DNA of 9,900 nucleotides from Candidatus Binatia bacterium (GTDB lineage Bacteria > Desulfobacterota_B > Binatia > UBA9968), in contig JAICHC010000054.1 of NCBI GenBank assembly GCA_025922795.1, positions 1 through 9,900 of the forward strand. The letters are read 5' to 3'. Made by a program: the position numbers and the translations under genes. The notes under the pieces were generated by a model that saw only the letters and a program-made list of their open reading frames with translations, did no database searches and was not told where the DNA came from. Each line of letters opens with the position of its first letter. Within the stretch, counting starts at the first letter, position 1. Below are positions 1 through 5,673 of the stretch, piece by piece.

Positions 1-1
1 G

Positions 2-127
2 ATCGCGCTCGGCCCCGTGCTCGCAATTCTCGTAATCGTGACCGCTGCCACGGTCGCGGCCGGCGCCGCCGGTTGCTGGGGTATTTTCCCCCGCTCGCCC
101 CTCGAAGCGCTACGTGCCGAGGCGTGA
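2..127 (+). CDS. C-terminal end of a membrane protein, probably an FtsX/MacB-like ABC transporter permease (partial)
   Basis: Only the last 41 codons are present, in frame 2, ending at TGA 125-127; the 5' part lies outside the window. The visible protein is one long hydrophobic stretch rich in Ala, Val, Leu and Ile (about residues 1-29), followed by a short polar tail ending in PRSPLEALRAEA. A last transmembrane helix followed by an Arg/Pro-containing tail ending 'P-x-E-A-L-R-x-E' is the usual ending of FtsX-domain ABC permeases (MacB and LolC/E relatives), which couple an ATPase to export or periplasmic mechanotransmission. The family call rests on this ending alone. Any other polytopic membrane protein is possible, but the reading frame and coding character of the tail look real. 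Confidence 0.55.
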   Translation: MALGPVLAILVIVTAATVAAGAAGCWGIFPRSPLEALRAEA

Positions 128-130
128 AAA

Positions 131-151
131 CGCTGAATCAGCGATACGCTG
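131..151 (+). other. Overlapping small hairpins just after the permease stop
   Basis: CGCTGA (131-136) and TCAGCG (138-143) form a 6-base inverted repeat around one central base. CAGCG (139-143) can alternatively pair with CGCTG (147-151) across a 3-base loop. The element starts 4 bases after the permease TGA, where a transcript end would be expected, but no T-run follows, so it is not a recognisable intrinsic terminator. It could be an mRNA 3'-end stabilising hairpin or chance. Confidence 0.25.
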
Positions 152-295
152 TAATCCTTAACAGACGGCTGAAAGAGGCCGATAGCATTGGTTGCGCTCA
201 ATACCTCGCTGGAATTTGTTTAAGGTGTTCGCGTCGCGCGGATTCACGCTACGCTTGACGCACACGATCACGGTGCTGCGGCAGCGCCGCGCTCG

Positions 296-324
296 TTGAG
301 ACCACCGCATTTTCGACGTACGAT
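296..324 (+). promoter_or_regulatory. Putative sigma70-type promoter for the M1 aminopeptidase
   Basis: TTGAGA (296-301, 5 of 6 to TTGACA) and TACGAT (319-324, 4 of 6 to TATAAT) are separated by 17 bases. Transcription would start near 331 and give a leader of about 37 bases before the ATG at 368. The rest of the gap (128-295) holds no convincing gene. The only other structure is a GC hairpin GCGGC-AGC-GCCGC at 278-290, which lies just upstream of the -35 box and lacks a T-run. Confidence 0.45.
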
Positions 325-356
325 TGGGTGGGCCTTATTTCTTACCTCCGATTCGT

Positions 357-362
357 AAAGGA
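357..362 (+). promoter_or_regulatory. Ribosome binding site of the M1 aminopeptidase
   Basis: AAAGGA lies 5 bases before the ATG at 368 and supports that start codon over internal ones. Confidence 0.6.
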
Positions 363-367
363 AAAAT

Positions 368-2914
368 ATGTCAGACCAAAAATCGCATCGATTGCCTGCG
401 ACCGTAGCGCCGGAACGTTACGAGCTGAAGCTGGCGCCGGATCTAACTAACTGGACTTTTACCGGAGAGGAGAAAGTCTCGATCGATGTGCGCGAGCCGG
501 TGCGCGAAATCGTTCTTAACGCTGCCGAGCTGGACATTCATGCGATCTCCTTGCGCTGTCCGGACGGCAAGATTTTGCAGGGCAGCGCACGGCTCGATCC
601 GGAAAACGAACAGGCGACGCTGGCTTTTAGCGAACCCGTACCGCCGGGCCGCAGCGAGATGCAGCTTCGATTCTCCGGCGTTCTCAACGACAAGCTGCAT
701 GGCTTTTACCGCAGCACTTACAAAAATGCCGACGGCCAGGAAAAGCGGCTGGCCTCGACACAATTCGAATCGACCGATGCGCGCCGGGCGTTTCCGTGTT
801 GGGATGAGCCCGCGTTCAAAGCGGTTTTTCAAGTCACGCTGTTGGTCGATGAGGGGCTCACCGCGATTTCCAATGCCCGGACGATGCGTGAAACCGTTCG
901 TCCCGAGACCGGCAAGAAGGAATTTGTCTTCGCCGACTCGATGAAGATGTCGACTTATTTGGTTGCTTTCATCATCGGCGAGTTCGAATCAAGTGATTCC
1001 ATCATGGCCGGCGATGCGCCGCTGCGGGTGTGGGCCGTACCGGGGAAGAAGCACCTGACCGGGTTTGCCCTCGATATCGGCAAGGCATCGCTCGAATATT
1101 TCGCTCGGTACTATGGCGTTCCTTACCCCGGGGACAAGCTGGATCTGATCGCGATTCCCGACTTCGCCTCCGGCGCTATGGAAAATCTCGGCGCGATCAC
1201 TTTTCGCGAGACCGCGCTGCTGGTCGACACCGAAAGAGCGACGCGCGCCGAGCTGGAGCGGGTCGCCGACGTAGTGGCCCACGAAAACGCGCATATGTGG
1301 TTCGGCGACCTGGTGACGATGAAATGGTGGAACGGGCTGTGGCTAAACGAGGCGTTTGCAACGTTCATGGAAATGCTCGCCGTCGACGTCTGGAAGCCCG
1401 AGTGGCGGCGCTGGGACAGCTTCACGGTATCACGGGCGGCGGCGATGCAAGTCGACGGCCTAAAGAGCACGCGGCCGATCGAATTCCCGGTCGTAAAGCC
1501 GGAGGAGGCGGCGGGCATGTTCGACGTGCTCACTTATGAAAAGGGCGCGTCGGTGCTGCGCATGCTGGAGCAATATCTGGGCGCGGAACCCTTTCGCGAC
1601 GGGATTCGGCTTTACCTGCAGCGGCATAAGTACGGCAACGCCGAGACCACCGATTTGTGGGACGCTCTCGAAGATTCGACGGCCCAGCCGGTGCGCGCGC
1701 TGATGGATACCTGGATTTTTCAACCCGGTTTTCCGCTGATTAGCGTCGAAAAAGCGCCGGGCGGCGTGCGATTATCGCAGCGGATATTCCGCTATCTGCA
1801 AGACGGCTCCGATCAGGATAGAAATTGGCATGTGCCGATTTTCCTCCGCGCCGGCGGGAAATCGGCTGTGACCGAAAAAACCATTCTGCTGACCGACCCC
1901 GAGCAGATCGTCGAGCTCGACGGCAGCCCCGAATGGGTCGTCGTTAACGCCGGCGGGCATGGATTTTACCGCGTGCGCTACGGTAGTGATCTTCTCTCGG
2001 CGCTCAAGCCGTGCTGGAGTGAGCGGCTGTCGGCGGTGGAACGATTCAACCTGGTGAACGATACTTGGGCGGCGACTTTCGCCGGTCTTACACCGCTCAC
2101 GGACTATCTGAATCTGATCGACTTGGTCCGCGATGACAACGATATCAATGTATGGACCGCGGTGATCGCTTCAGGCCACCACTTGCAGCGTATTCTTGGC
2201 GACGCGCAATGCGCAGTTTTGGAAAAGCGCCTGCGCGGGCTGTTGGCGCCGGCGGTGGAGCGCTTCGGATGGTCGGCAAGGAAAGGGGAAAGCGAGCTGG
2301 AGAGCCAGTTGCGCGGTGATTTGGTCGGCGCACTCGGCACGATCGCGGGCGACCAGGCCTGTCAGGAACGCGCGCGCCAGTTGCTTACCCAATATGAAAA
2401 AGCGCCGGAGAGCGTCGATCGCAATCTTATCCCCGCTTTGATCTCCATCGTCGCACATACCGGCAATGCCTCCGATTACGAAAAATTCTACGGCAAGTTC
2501 AAAACCGCCCAAACGCCCCAGGAGGAAACCCGTTATCTTTTCGCGTTGGCAAATTTTCGCCTCGGCCATTTGGTTGACCGAACGTTGAACCTCACCCTCA
2601 ACGGCGAAGTGCGCACGCAAAACTCGCCGTACTTGATGCGCGGCATTTTGCTCAACAAGGCTGGGCGCGAAAAAGCATGGGCATTCATGAAAGCACGCTG
2701 GAACGACATGCTGAGACAATACCCTGACAATTCGATCCCGCGCATGTGCGAGGGCATCGTCGGTCTCGTCAGTCCCTCACTGGAGACCGAAGCCCGCGAG
2801 TTTTTCGCCGCCCACCCGGTGAAGCAGGGCGGCAGACAAATAGAGCAGCATCTAGAGCGTCTCCGCGTCGCAGTGACGTGCCAGGAAAGGTGGCATGACT
2901 TACTGCGGCGGTGA
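368..2914 (+). CDS. M1 family zinc metallo-aminopeptidase (PSA/tricorn-interacting-factor type)
   Basis: A complete 848-residue enzyme that should remove single amino acids from peptide N-termini during cytoplasmic peptide turnover. The M1 signatures are all visible. An N-terminal beta domain carries QFESTDARRAFPCWDEPAF (132-150). The substrate-binding GAMEN motif is at 269-273. The zinc site is H305-E-N-A-H309 with the third ligand E328 in LNEAF, at the expected 18-residue spacing, and E306 is the catalytic base. Y390 in VLTYEKG is the transition-state tyrosine. After the catalytic domain (about 195-445) come a small beta-sandwich from about 449 (WIFQPGFPLISV) and an alpha-helical ERAP1_C-like domain from about 525 (GHGFYRVRY) to the end. 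This four-domain plan resembles puromycin-sensitive aminopeptidase more than the shorter LTA4H-type enzymes. No signal peptide is seen. It has its own promoter candidate and is separated by more than 400 bases from the next gene, so it is probably monocistronic. The motifs are intact, so activity is expected; substrate preference cannot be read. Confidence 0.95.
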   Translation: MSDQKSHRLPATVAPERYELKLAPDLTNWTFTGEEKVSIDVREPVREIVLNAAELDIHAISLRCPDGKILQGSARLDPENEQATLAFSEPVPPGRSEMQLRFSGVLNDKLHGFYRSTYKNADGQEKRLASTQFESTDARRAFPCWDEPAFKAVFQVTLLVDEGLTAISNARTMRETVRPETGKKEFVFADSMKMSTYLVAFIIGEFESSDSIMAGDAPLRVWAVPGKKHLTGFALDIGKASLEYFARYYGVPYPGDKLDLIAIPDFASGAMENLGAITFRETALLVDTERATRAELERVADVVAHENAHMWFGDLVTMKWWNGLWLNEAFATFMEMLAVDVWKPEWRRWDSFTVSRAAAMQVDGLKSTRPIEFPVVKPEEAAGMFDVLTYEKGASVLRMLEQYLGAEPFRDGIRLYLQRHKYGNAETTDLWDALEDSTAQPVRALMDTWIFQPGFPLISVEKAPGGVRLSQRIFRYLQDGSDQDRNWHVPIFLRAGGKSAVTEKTILLTDPEQIVELDGSPEWVVVNAGGHGFYRVRYGSDLLSALKPCWSERLSAVERFNLVNDTWAATFAGLTPLTDYLNLIDLVRDDNDINVWTAVIASGHHLQRILGDAQCAVLEKRLRGLLAPAVERFGWSARKGESELESQLRGDLVGALGTIAGDQACQERARQLLTQYEKAPESVDRNLIPALISIVAHTGNASDYEKFYGKFKTAQTPQEETRYLFALANFRLGHLVDRTLNLTLNGEVRTQNSPYLMRGILLNKAGREKAWAFMKARWNDMLRQYPDNSIPRMCEGIVGLVSPSLETEAREFFAAHPVKQGGRQIEQHLERLRVAVTCQERWHDLLRR

Positions 2915-2958
2915 TCGTCCAACTATCAGACTACTGAAAAAGACTCATCTGCTTGGTT

Positions 2959-2990
2959 GCGTCTCAATCGTCTCGCTACGAGAGAGACGC
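2959..2990 (+). other. Bulged 12-bp hairpin downstream of the aminopeptidase
   Basis: GCGTCTC (2959-2965) pairs with GAGACGC (2984-2990), and inside it TCTCG (2971-2975) pairs with CGAGA (2979-2983) around a CTA loop, leaving a 5-base bulge (2966-2970). The structure starts 45 bases after the aminopeptidase stop and could end or protect its transcript. It is not followed by a T-run, so a classic intrinsic terminator is not supported. Confidence 0.35.
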
Positions 2991-2996
2991 TTGACG

Positions 2997-3060
2997 TTGG
3001 AGTATTGGAGTGGTGGAGTAATGGATTGAAGCCCAATACTCGTGTTCTCCAACTCCATTC
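2997..3060. repeat. Degenerate octamer repeats forming an imperfect inverted repeat
   Basis: Four imperfect tandem copies of an 8-base unit close to TTGGAGTR lie at 2997-3004, 3005-3012, 3013-3020 and 3021-3028; the last is the most divergent. Similar units then appear in reverse orientation between 3033 and 3060. The halves can fold together: GAGTATTGG (3000-3008) with CCAATACTC (3033-3041), GTTGGAG (2996-3002) with CTCCAAC (3047-3053), or AATGGA (3020-3025) with TCCATT (3054-3059). Read on the minus strand the unit gives peptides such as HHSNTP. From memory, this is a spurious 'SITP'-type peptide pattern seen between genes in several uncultured bacterial lineages. Function unknown; probably a small dispersed intergenic repeat. 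Confidence 0.55.
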
Positions 3061-3286
3061 GCCTCTCATAGATCCTTTGGGTAGCCTGCAGCCACAGTGT
3101 TTCAGCAACCCGTTAGGCTTACGAATTTGATCCGTCGCTGCAGCGGGAATGGGTTGCCGCTACCATGGGTAGCGCAAAATGACCGTGCGGGCTGCACGAA
3201 AAGCTTGCGTATCGCGTACAACTGGAGCGTTGTGATGAAAAGCCACAGCTTGGGGTTTTCGCCAGCACAAATCTCTTGAAAATCGC

Positions 3287-3316
3287 TTGACACTAGCGGT
3301 AAGTAAATGCTAACTA
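3287..3316 (+). promoter_or_regulatory. Putative tetR promoter
   Basis: A perfect TTGACA (-35) lies at 3287-3292. The -10 box is unclear: TAACTA (3311-3316, 18-base spacing) matches the consensus poorly and lies inside the palindromic operator. If it is used, the transcript would start within a few bases of the ATG at 3324 and be nearly leaderless, which would fit the absence of a good ribosome binding site there. Confidence 0.4.
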
Positions 3317-3319
3317 ACC
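3298..3319. promoter_or_regulatory. Palindromic TetR operator upstream of tetR (site 1)
   Basis: The 22 bases from 3298 to 3319 follow the symmetric pattern GGTnAGTnA-N4-TnACTnACC. The core TAAGTAAATGCTAACTAA (3300-3317) has the same 18-base length and spacing as the palindrome after tetR (4025-4042) and matches it at 13 of 18 positions. The site lies between the -35 box and the start codon, where a bound repressor would block transcription. Binding by the adjacent TetR is inferred from position and shared sequence. Confidence 0.6.
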
Positions 3320-3323
3320 TGAA

Positions 3324-4016
3324 ATGTCGAATGCACCACGGCTATCCGCGGAGGAGCGGAAGGAAGCGATTGTCGAGGCGGTCCGGGATGTATTTGCCGA
3401 AAAGGGCTTCGATGGAACGACGACGCGCGAGCTGGCCCAAGCCGCCGGTGTTTCCGAAGCGCTGCTGTACAAGCATTTTCCGAGCAAAGAATCGCTCTAT
3501 GCGGCGATGCTCGACGACTGCGCCAAGGGTCCGACCTTTGCTGAAGCCAGCCGGATTGTCGAACTCGAGGCCTCCACTTCGACGCTGGTGGTGATGGTGC
3601 ATTTTATGATGTCACACTACGTGGTCGGCCGACCCGGCGATATTCATCGCGCCGCGCTGAATTCACTGCTGGTGCGCAGCTTATTAGGCGACGGAGAATT
3701 CGTTCGTTTGATGCACAAAAAACTGGTCTCGCCGTGGCTCAAAAAATTCGAAGCCTGCTTGCAGGCGGCAGCCAAGGCGGGGGAAATGCACGATGTGCCG
3801 ATCCGCCGCGATCTGTGTGTTTGGCTGGTGCAGCACGTGGCTTTCTCATTGAGGCTGCACTTGCAGCCCAAGACGCCGGCGATCGATTACAAGGTTTCGC
3901 GGGAGGAGCTTGTGGCGCAGGCGACTTGGTTCGGGTTGTTGGGGATTGGCCTCAAGCAGGACGCGGTGCGCCGTTATTACAGTCCGAAGGCGTTGCGCCT
4001 GCTCGCGAATGAATAA
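3324..4016 (+). CDS. TetR/AcrR-family transcriptional repressor, probable regulator of the adjacent RND efflux operon
   Basis: A 230-residue protein with a typical TetR N-terminus. Helix 1 is EERKEAIVEAVRDVFAEKGF (10-29), and the helix-turn-helix runs from TTTRELAQAAGVSEALLYKHF (32-52) into the PSKESLYAAM segment that closes the DNA-binding domain. The C-terminal two thirds are the usual divergent, mainly helical ligand-binding and dimerisation domain. The family represses by binding palindromes as dimers and lets go on ligand binding. Two related palindromes flank the gene, one over its own promoter region and one 8 bases after its stop, so self-repression and control of the downstream genes are likely. 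No clear Shine-Dalgarno sequence precedes the ATG at 3324; the start is chosen because it yields the full TetR domain. The ligand is unknown. Confidence 0.92.
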   Translation: MSNAPRLSAEERKEAIVEAVRDVFAEKGFDGTTTRELAQAAGVSEALLYKHFPSKESLYAAMLDDCAKGPTFAEASRIVELEASTSTLVVMVHFMMSHYVVGRPGDIHRAALNSLLVRSLLGDGEFVRLMHKKLVSPWLKKFEACLQAAAKAGEMHDVPIRRDLCVWLVQHVAFSLRLHLQPKTPAIDYKVSREELVAQATWFGLLGIGLKQDAVRRYYSPKALRLLANE

Positions 4017-4024
4017 ATCTCAAG

Positions 4025-4042
4025 TTAGTAAAGATTTACTAA
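4025..4042. promoter_or_regulatory. Near-perfect palindromic operator before the efflux operon (site 2)
   Basis: TTAGTAAA (4025-4032) and TTTACTAA (4035-4042) are perfect 8-base inverted arms around a GA centre. The site sits in the 48-base gap between tetR and the next gene, 22 bases before the ATG at 4065. It resembles site 1 upstream of tetR in sequence and spacing, with AGTAA/ACTAA-type half-sites, and it is the more symmetric of the two. No clear -35/-10 pair could be placed here, so it may act on a weak local promoter or on read-through from the tetR promoter. Confidence 0.65.
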
Positions 4043-4051
4043 TTAAAATCC

Positions 4052-4060
4052 AAGGGGAGG
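4052..4060 (+). promoter_or_regulatory. Strong ribosome binding site for the 143-aa protein
   Basis: AAGGGGAGG ends 4 bases before the ATG at 4065. It is the strongest Shine-Dalgarno sequence in the window, and it both fixes this start and argues that the small gene is really translated. Confidence 0.7.
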
Positions 4061-4064
4061 ATCA

Positions 4065-4496
4065 ATGAAACCGCAGCGCAGTGTTCATGATAACGGTGCC
4101 GCCTCGCAAACGCGCGGCATGGCGGACGGAATCGGCTCTCTCTTCCAACCCGACACGTTGTTGGGCGAAGATTATGCCGCCAATCATCGCCGGAAGATTC
4201 CGCTCGAGCCCGAGCGCATTCTCTTGCTGGCGATCCTGGAAGACGGCATCCGTTGTTACCAGGAGAATCTGCTCGCTTCGGGCGGCAAAAGGCGGGCGCT
4301 TTTCGATGAAGCCAAAGAGTGGTTGTTCAGCGACGATGTCAACTGGTTTTGTTCCTTCGTTTCGGTATGCACGTTGTTGAATCTCGAACCGAACTATATT
4401 CGGCGCGGGCTGCGCCAGTGGGAGTCGCGGACGCGCAAAGCCTGCCAGCTCAAACCGCAGGGGAACGTTAGGGTCGACCAGCGACTCGTCGCATAA
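4065..4496 (+). CDS. Conserved-looking protein of unknown function (143 aa), first gene of the RND efflux operon
   Basis: No named domain was recognised. The first 45 residues are polar and probably flexible. The core (about 48-120) looks folded and mostly helical: PERILLLAILEDGIRCYQENLL (49-70), a basic turn GGKRR (73-77), ALFDEAKEWLFSDDVNWFCSF (78-98), then LLNLEPNYIRRGLRQWESR (104-122), which has the look of a small helix-turn-helix-like pair ending in a basic helix. The tail is basic. There is no signal peptide or membrane segment, so it should be cytoplasmic; four cysteines (64, 96, 102, 127) do not form a metal-binding spacing. From memory, similar short proteins with 'LAVLEDAI-C' and 'EPxYLRxGL' motifs occur as hypotheticals in delta-proteobacterial and allied genomes, not always near pumps. 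The gene lies after operator site 2, has a very good ribosome binding site and ends 13 bases before the adaptor gene, so it is probably co-transcribed with the pump. A regulatory or DNA-binding accessory role is possible but unproven. Confidence 0.8.
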   Translation: MKPQRSVHDNGAASQTRGMADGIGSLFQPDTLLGEDYAANHRRKIPLEPERILLLAILEDGIRCYQENLLASGGKRRALFDEAKEWLFSDDVNWFCSFVSVCTLLNLEPNYIRRGLRQWESRTRKACQLKPQGNVRVDQRLVA

Positions 4497-4509
4497 AACC
4501 GAGGTCTTC

Positions 4510-5673
4510 GTGACAGATGGCAAAGTCACGCAGCATTGGATTATCGGTGCAAGCCTCTTCGCGCTGGTCACGGCGGCCGTGTTTTCAGGGTGCGGGAAAG
4601 ACTCTCAGCCGTCCTTCGAGCGGCCACCGGCACCGGTAACGGTCGCCACCGCGGTGGCCAAAGACGTCCCTGTCTACATGGATGCGGTCGGCAAAATTGC
4701 TGCGCGCGAGGTCGTATCGATCCAGCCGCAGGTTTCCGGCCGTATCACCAAGATCCATTTTGCAGACGGCGCCGACGTCAAAGCCGGCGATCTGCTGTTC
4801 ACCATCGACCCCCGTCCCTATCAAGCCCAATTAAACCAGGCGCAAGCCAACCTGGCGCAAGCCGTTGCAGCGCTCAGTCTCGCCAAGGTGAATTTCGCCC
4901 GAGTGGAAAACGTCAGCGATCAGCGCGCGGTGTCGCGCCAGGATTACGACGCCAAGAAAAACGCGGTGGTGGCAGCTGAAGCGCTGGTGCAACAGAATAA
5001 CGCGGCGGTCGAGAGCGCACGCCTCAACTTGGAATACGCGACGATCCGTTCACCGATCGACGGGCGGACAGGGCAGCGCAACGTGGATGCCGGCAACGTC
5101 GTCTCGGCCAACAACGGCTCGCTGCTGGTGATCCAGCGGCTCGATCCGATCTACGCCGACTTCACCGTTACCGAGAACCAGCTGAGCGCGGTGCAGCGCA
5201 ACATGGCCAAACGGACCCTGCGTGTCGAAGTGGGTTTGCCCGGCGAAACCGCCGACGCCCGCGAGGGCAAGTTGACCTTTCTCGATAACTCGGTGCAAGA
5301 GGGCACGGGTACGATCAAGCTCCGCGCGACGATCGCCAACGGCGACCGGCGTTTCTGGCCGGGCCGTTTCGCTAACGTGCGCCTGATATTGAGCACTCAG
5401 GTGGACGCCGTGCTGATTCCCGCCGATGCGCCGCAGATGTCGGCCCAAGGCCCTTTTGTTTACGTGGTCAAAGACGATTCGAGCGCCGAATTGCGGCCGG
5501 TGACTCTCGGGCAACGCCAGGGCGACCGAGTCGTTATCAATCAAGGAGTCAAACCGGGCGAACGGGTCGTGATGCAAGGCCAACTTGGCGTTACGCCGGG
5601 CGGCAAGGTAAACGTCGCGAAAGCAGGCGCCGGCGGCGAGTCACCCGCGACCAAGACAGAAAGCAAGCCGTGA
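4510..5673 (+). CDS. RND efflux periplasmic adaptor (membrane fusion) lipoprotein, MdtA/AcrA-like
   Basis: A 387-residue adaptor that should link the inner-membrane RND pump to an outer-membrane channel. It starts at GTG 4510, with GAGG at 4501-4504 as ribosome binding site. The N-terminus has a hydrophobic signal segment (about 10-27) and a lipobox-like FSGC, predicting lipid attachment at C28. Domains in order: a first half-lipoyl strand set AREVVSIQPQVSGRITKIHFADGADVKAGDLLFTIDP (about 66-102), a coiled-coil hairpin rich in Ala, Gln and Asn (about 103-175, including QRAVSRQDYDAKK), a second lipoyl half ending in LEYATIRSPIDGRTGQ (about 177-192), then a beta-barrel and a membrane-proximal domain to about 370. 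The tail is a short Gly/Lys/Ser-rich stretch. This matches the MdtA/AcrA family in length and order. Its stop overlaps the start of the RND gene by 4 bases, indicating translational coupling and a shared complex. Confidence 0.94.
   Translation: MTDGKVTQHWIIGASLFALVTAAVFSGCGKDSQPSFERPPAPVTVATAVAKDVPVYMDAVGKIAAREVVSIQPQVSGRITKIHFADGADVKAGDLLFTIDPRPYQAQLNQAQANLAQAVAALSLAKVNFARVENVSDQRAVSRQDYDAKKNAVVAAEALVQQNNAAVESARLNLEYATIRSPIDGRTGQRNVDAGNVVSANNGSLLVIQRLDPIYADFTVTENQLSAVQRNMAKRTLRVEVGLPGETADAREGKLTFLDNSVQEGTGTIKLRATIANGDRRFWPGRFANVRLILSTQVDAVLIPADAPQMSAQGPFVYVVKDDSSAELRPVTLGQRQGDRVVINQGVKPGERVVMQGQLGVTPGGKVNVAKAGAGGESPATKTESKP

Larger units (their letters stand above)
2915..3323. other. 409-base intergenic region without a convincing gene
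   Basis: The gap contains a bulged hairpin (2959-2990), a degenerate octamer-repeat cluster (2997-3060) and the tetR promoter/operator at its right end (3287-3319), each listed separately. Between 3061 and 3286 the only structures seen are a 10-base palindrome CGCTGCAGCG (3135-3144) and a 7-base-stem hairpin CGCTACC-ATG-GGTAGCG (3158-3174) without a T-run. Small open frames on both strands here have no ribosome binding site and no recognisable protein character. The region may contain decayed sequence, but no parent gene could be recognised. Confidence 0.6.

Noticed and set aside
73..258. 61-codon open frame overlapping the permease end
   Set aside because: It overlaps the coding tail of the permease in another frame, has no ribosome binding site and gives an Arg/Cys-rich, non-protein-like product.
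278..290. GC hairpin GCGGC-AGC-GCCGC as an intrinsic terminator of the permease gene
   Set aside because: No T-run follows, and it lies about 150 bases after the permease stop, next to the aminopeptidase -35 box.
1280..1294. HENAH instead of the commoner HELAH in the aminopeptidase zinc site as a sign of inactivation
   Set aside because: Both histidines and the catalytic glutamate of HExxH are kept, the third ligand E328 is correctly spaced, and the variable positions tolerate Asn.
2171..2719. 182-codon minus-strand open frame inside the aminopeptidase gene
   Set aside because: Antisense shadow of a GC-rich gene with intact M1 coding on the plus strand; no start signals and no family resemblance.
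2926..3293. Short open frames on both strands in the gap between the aminopeptidase and tetR
   Set aside because: They run through the octamer repeats or the hairpin, lack ribosome binding sites and have no recognisable protein composition.
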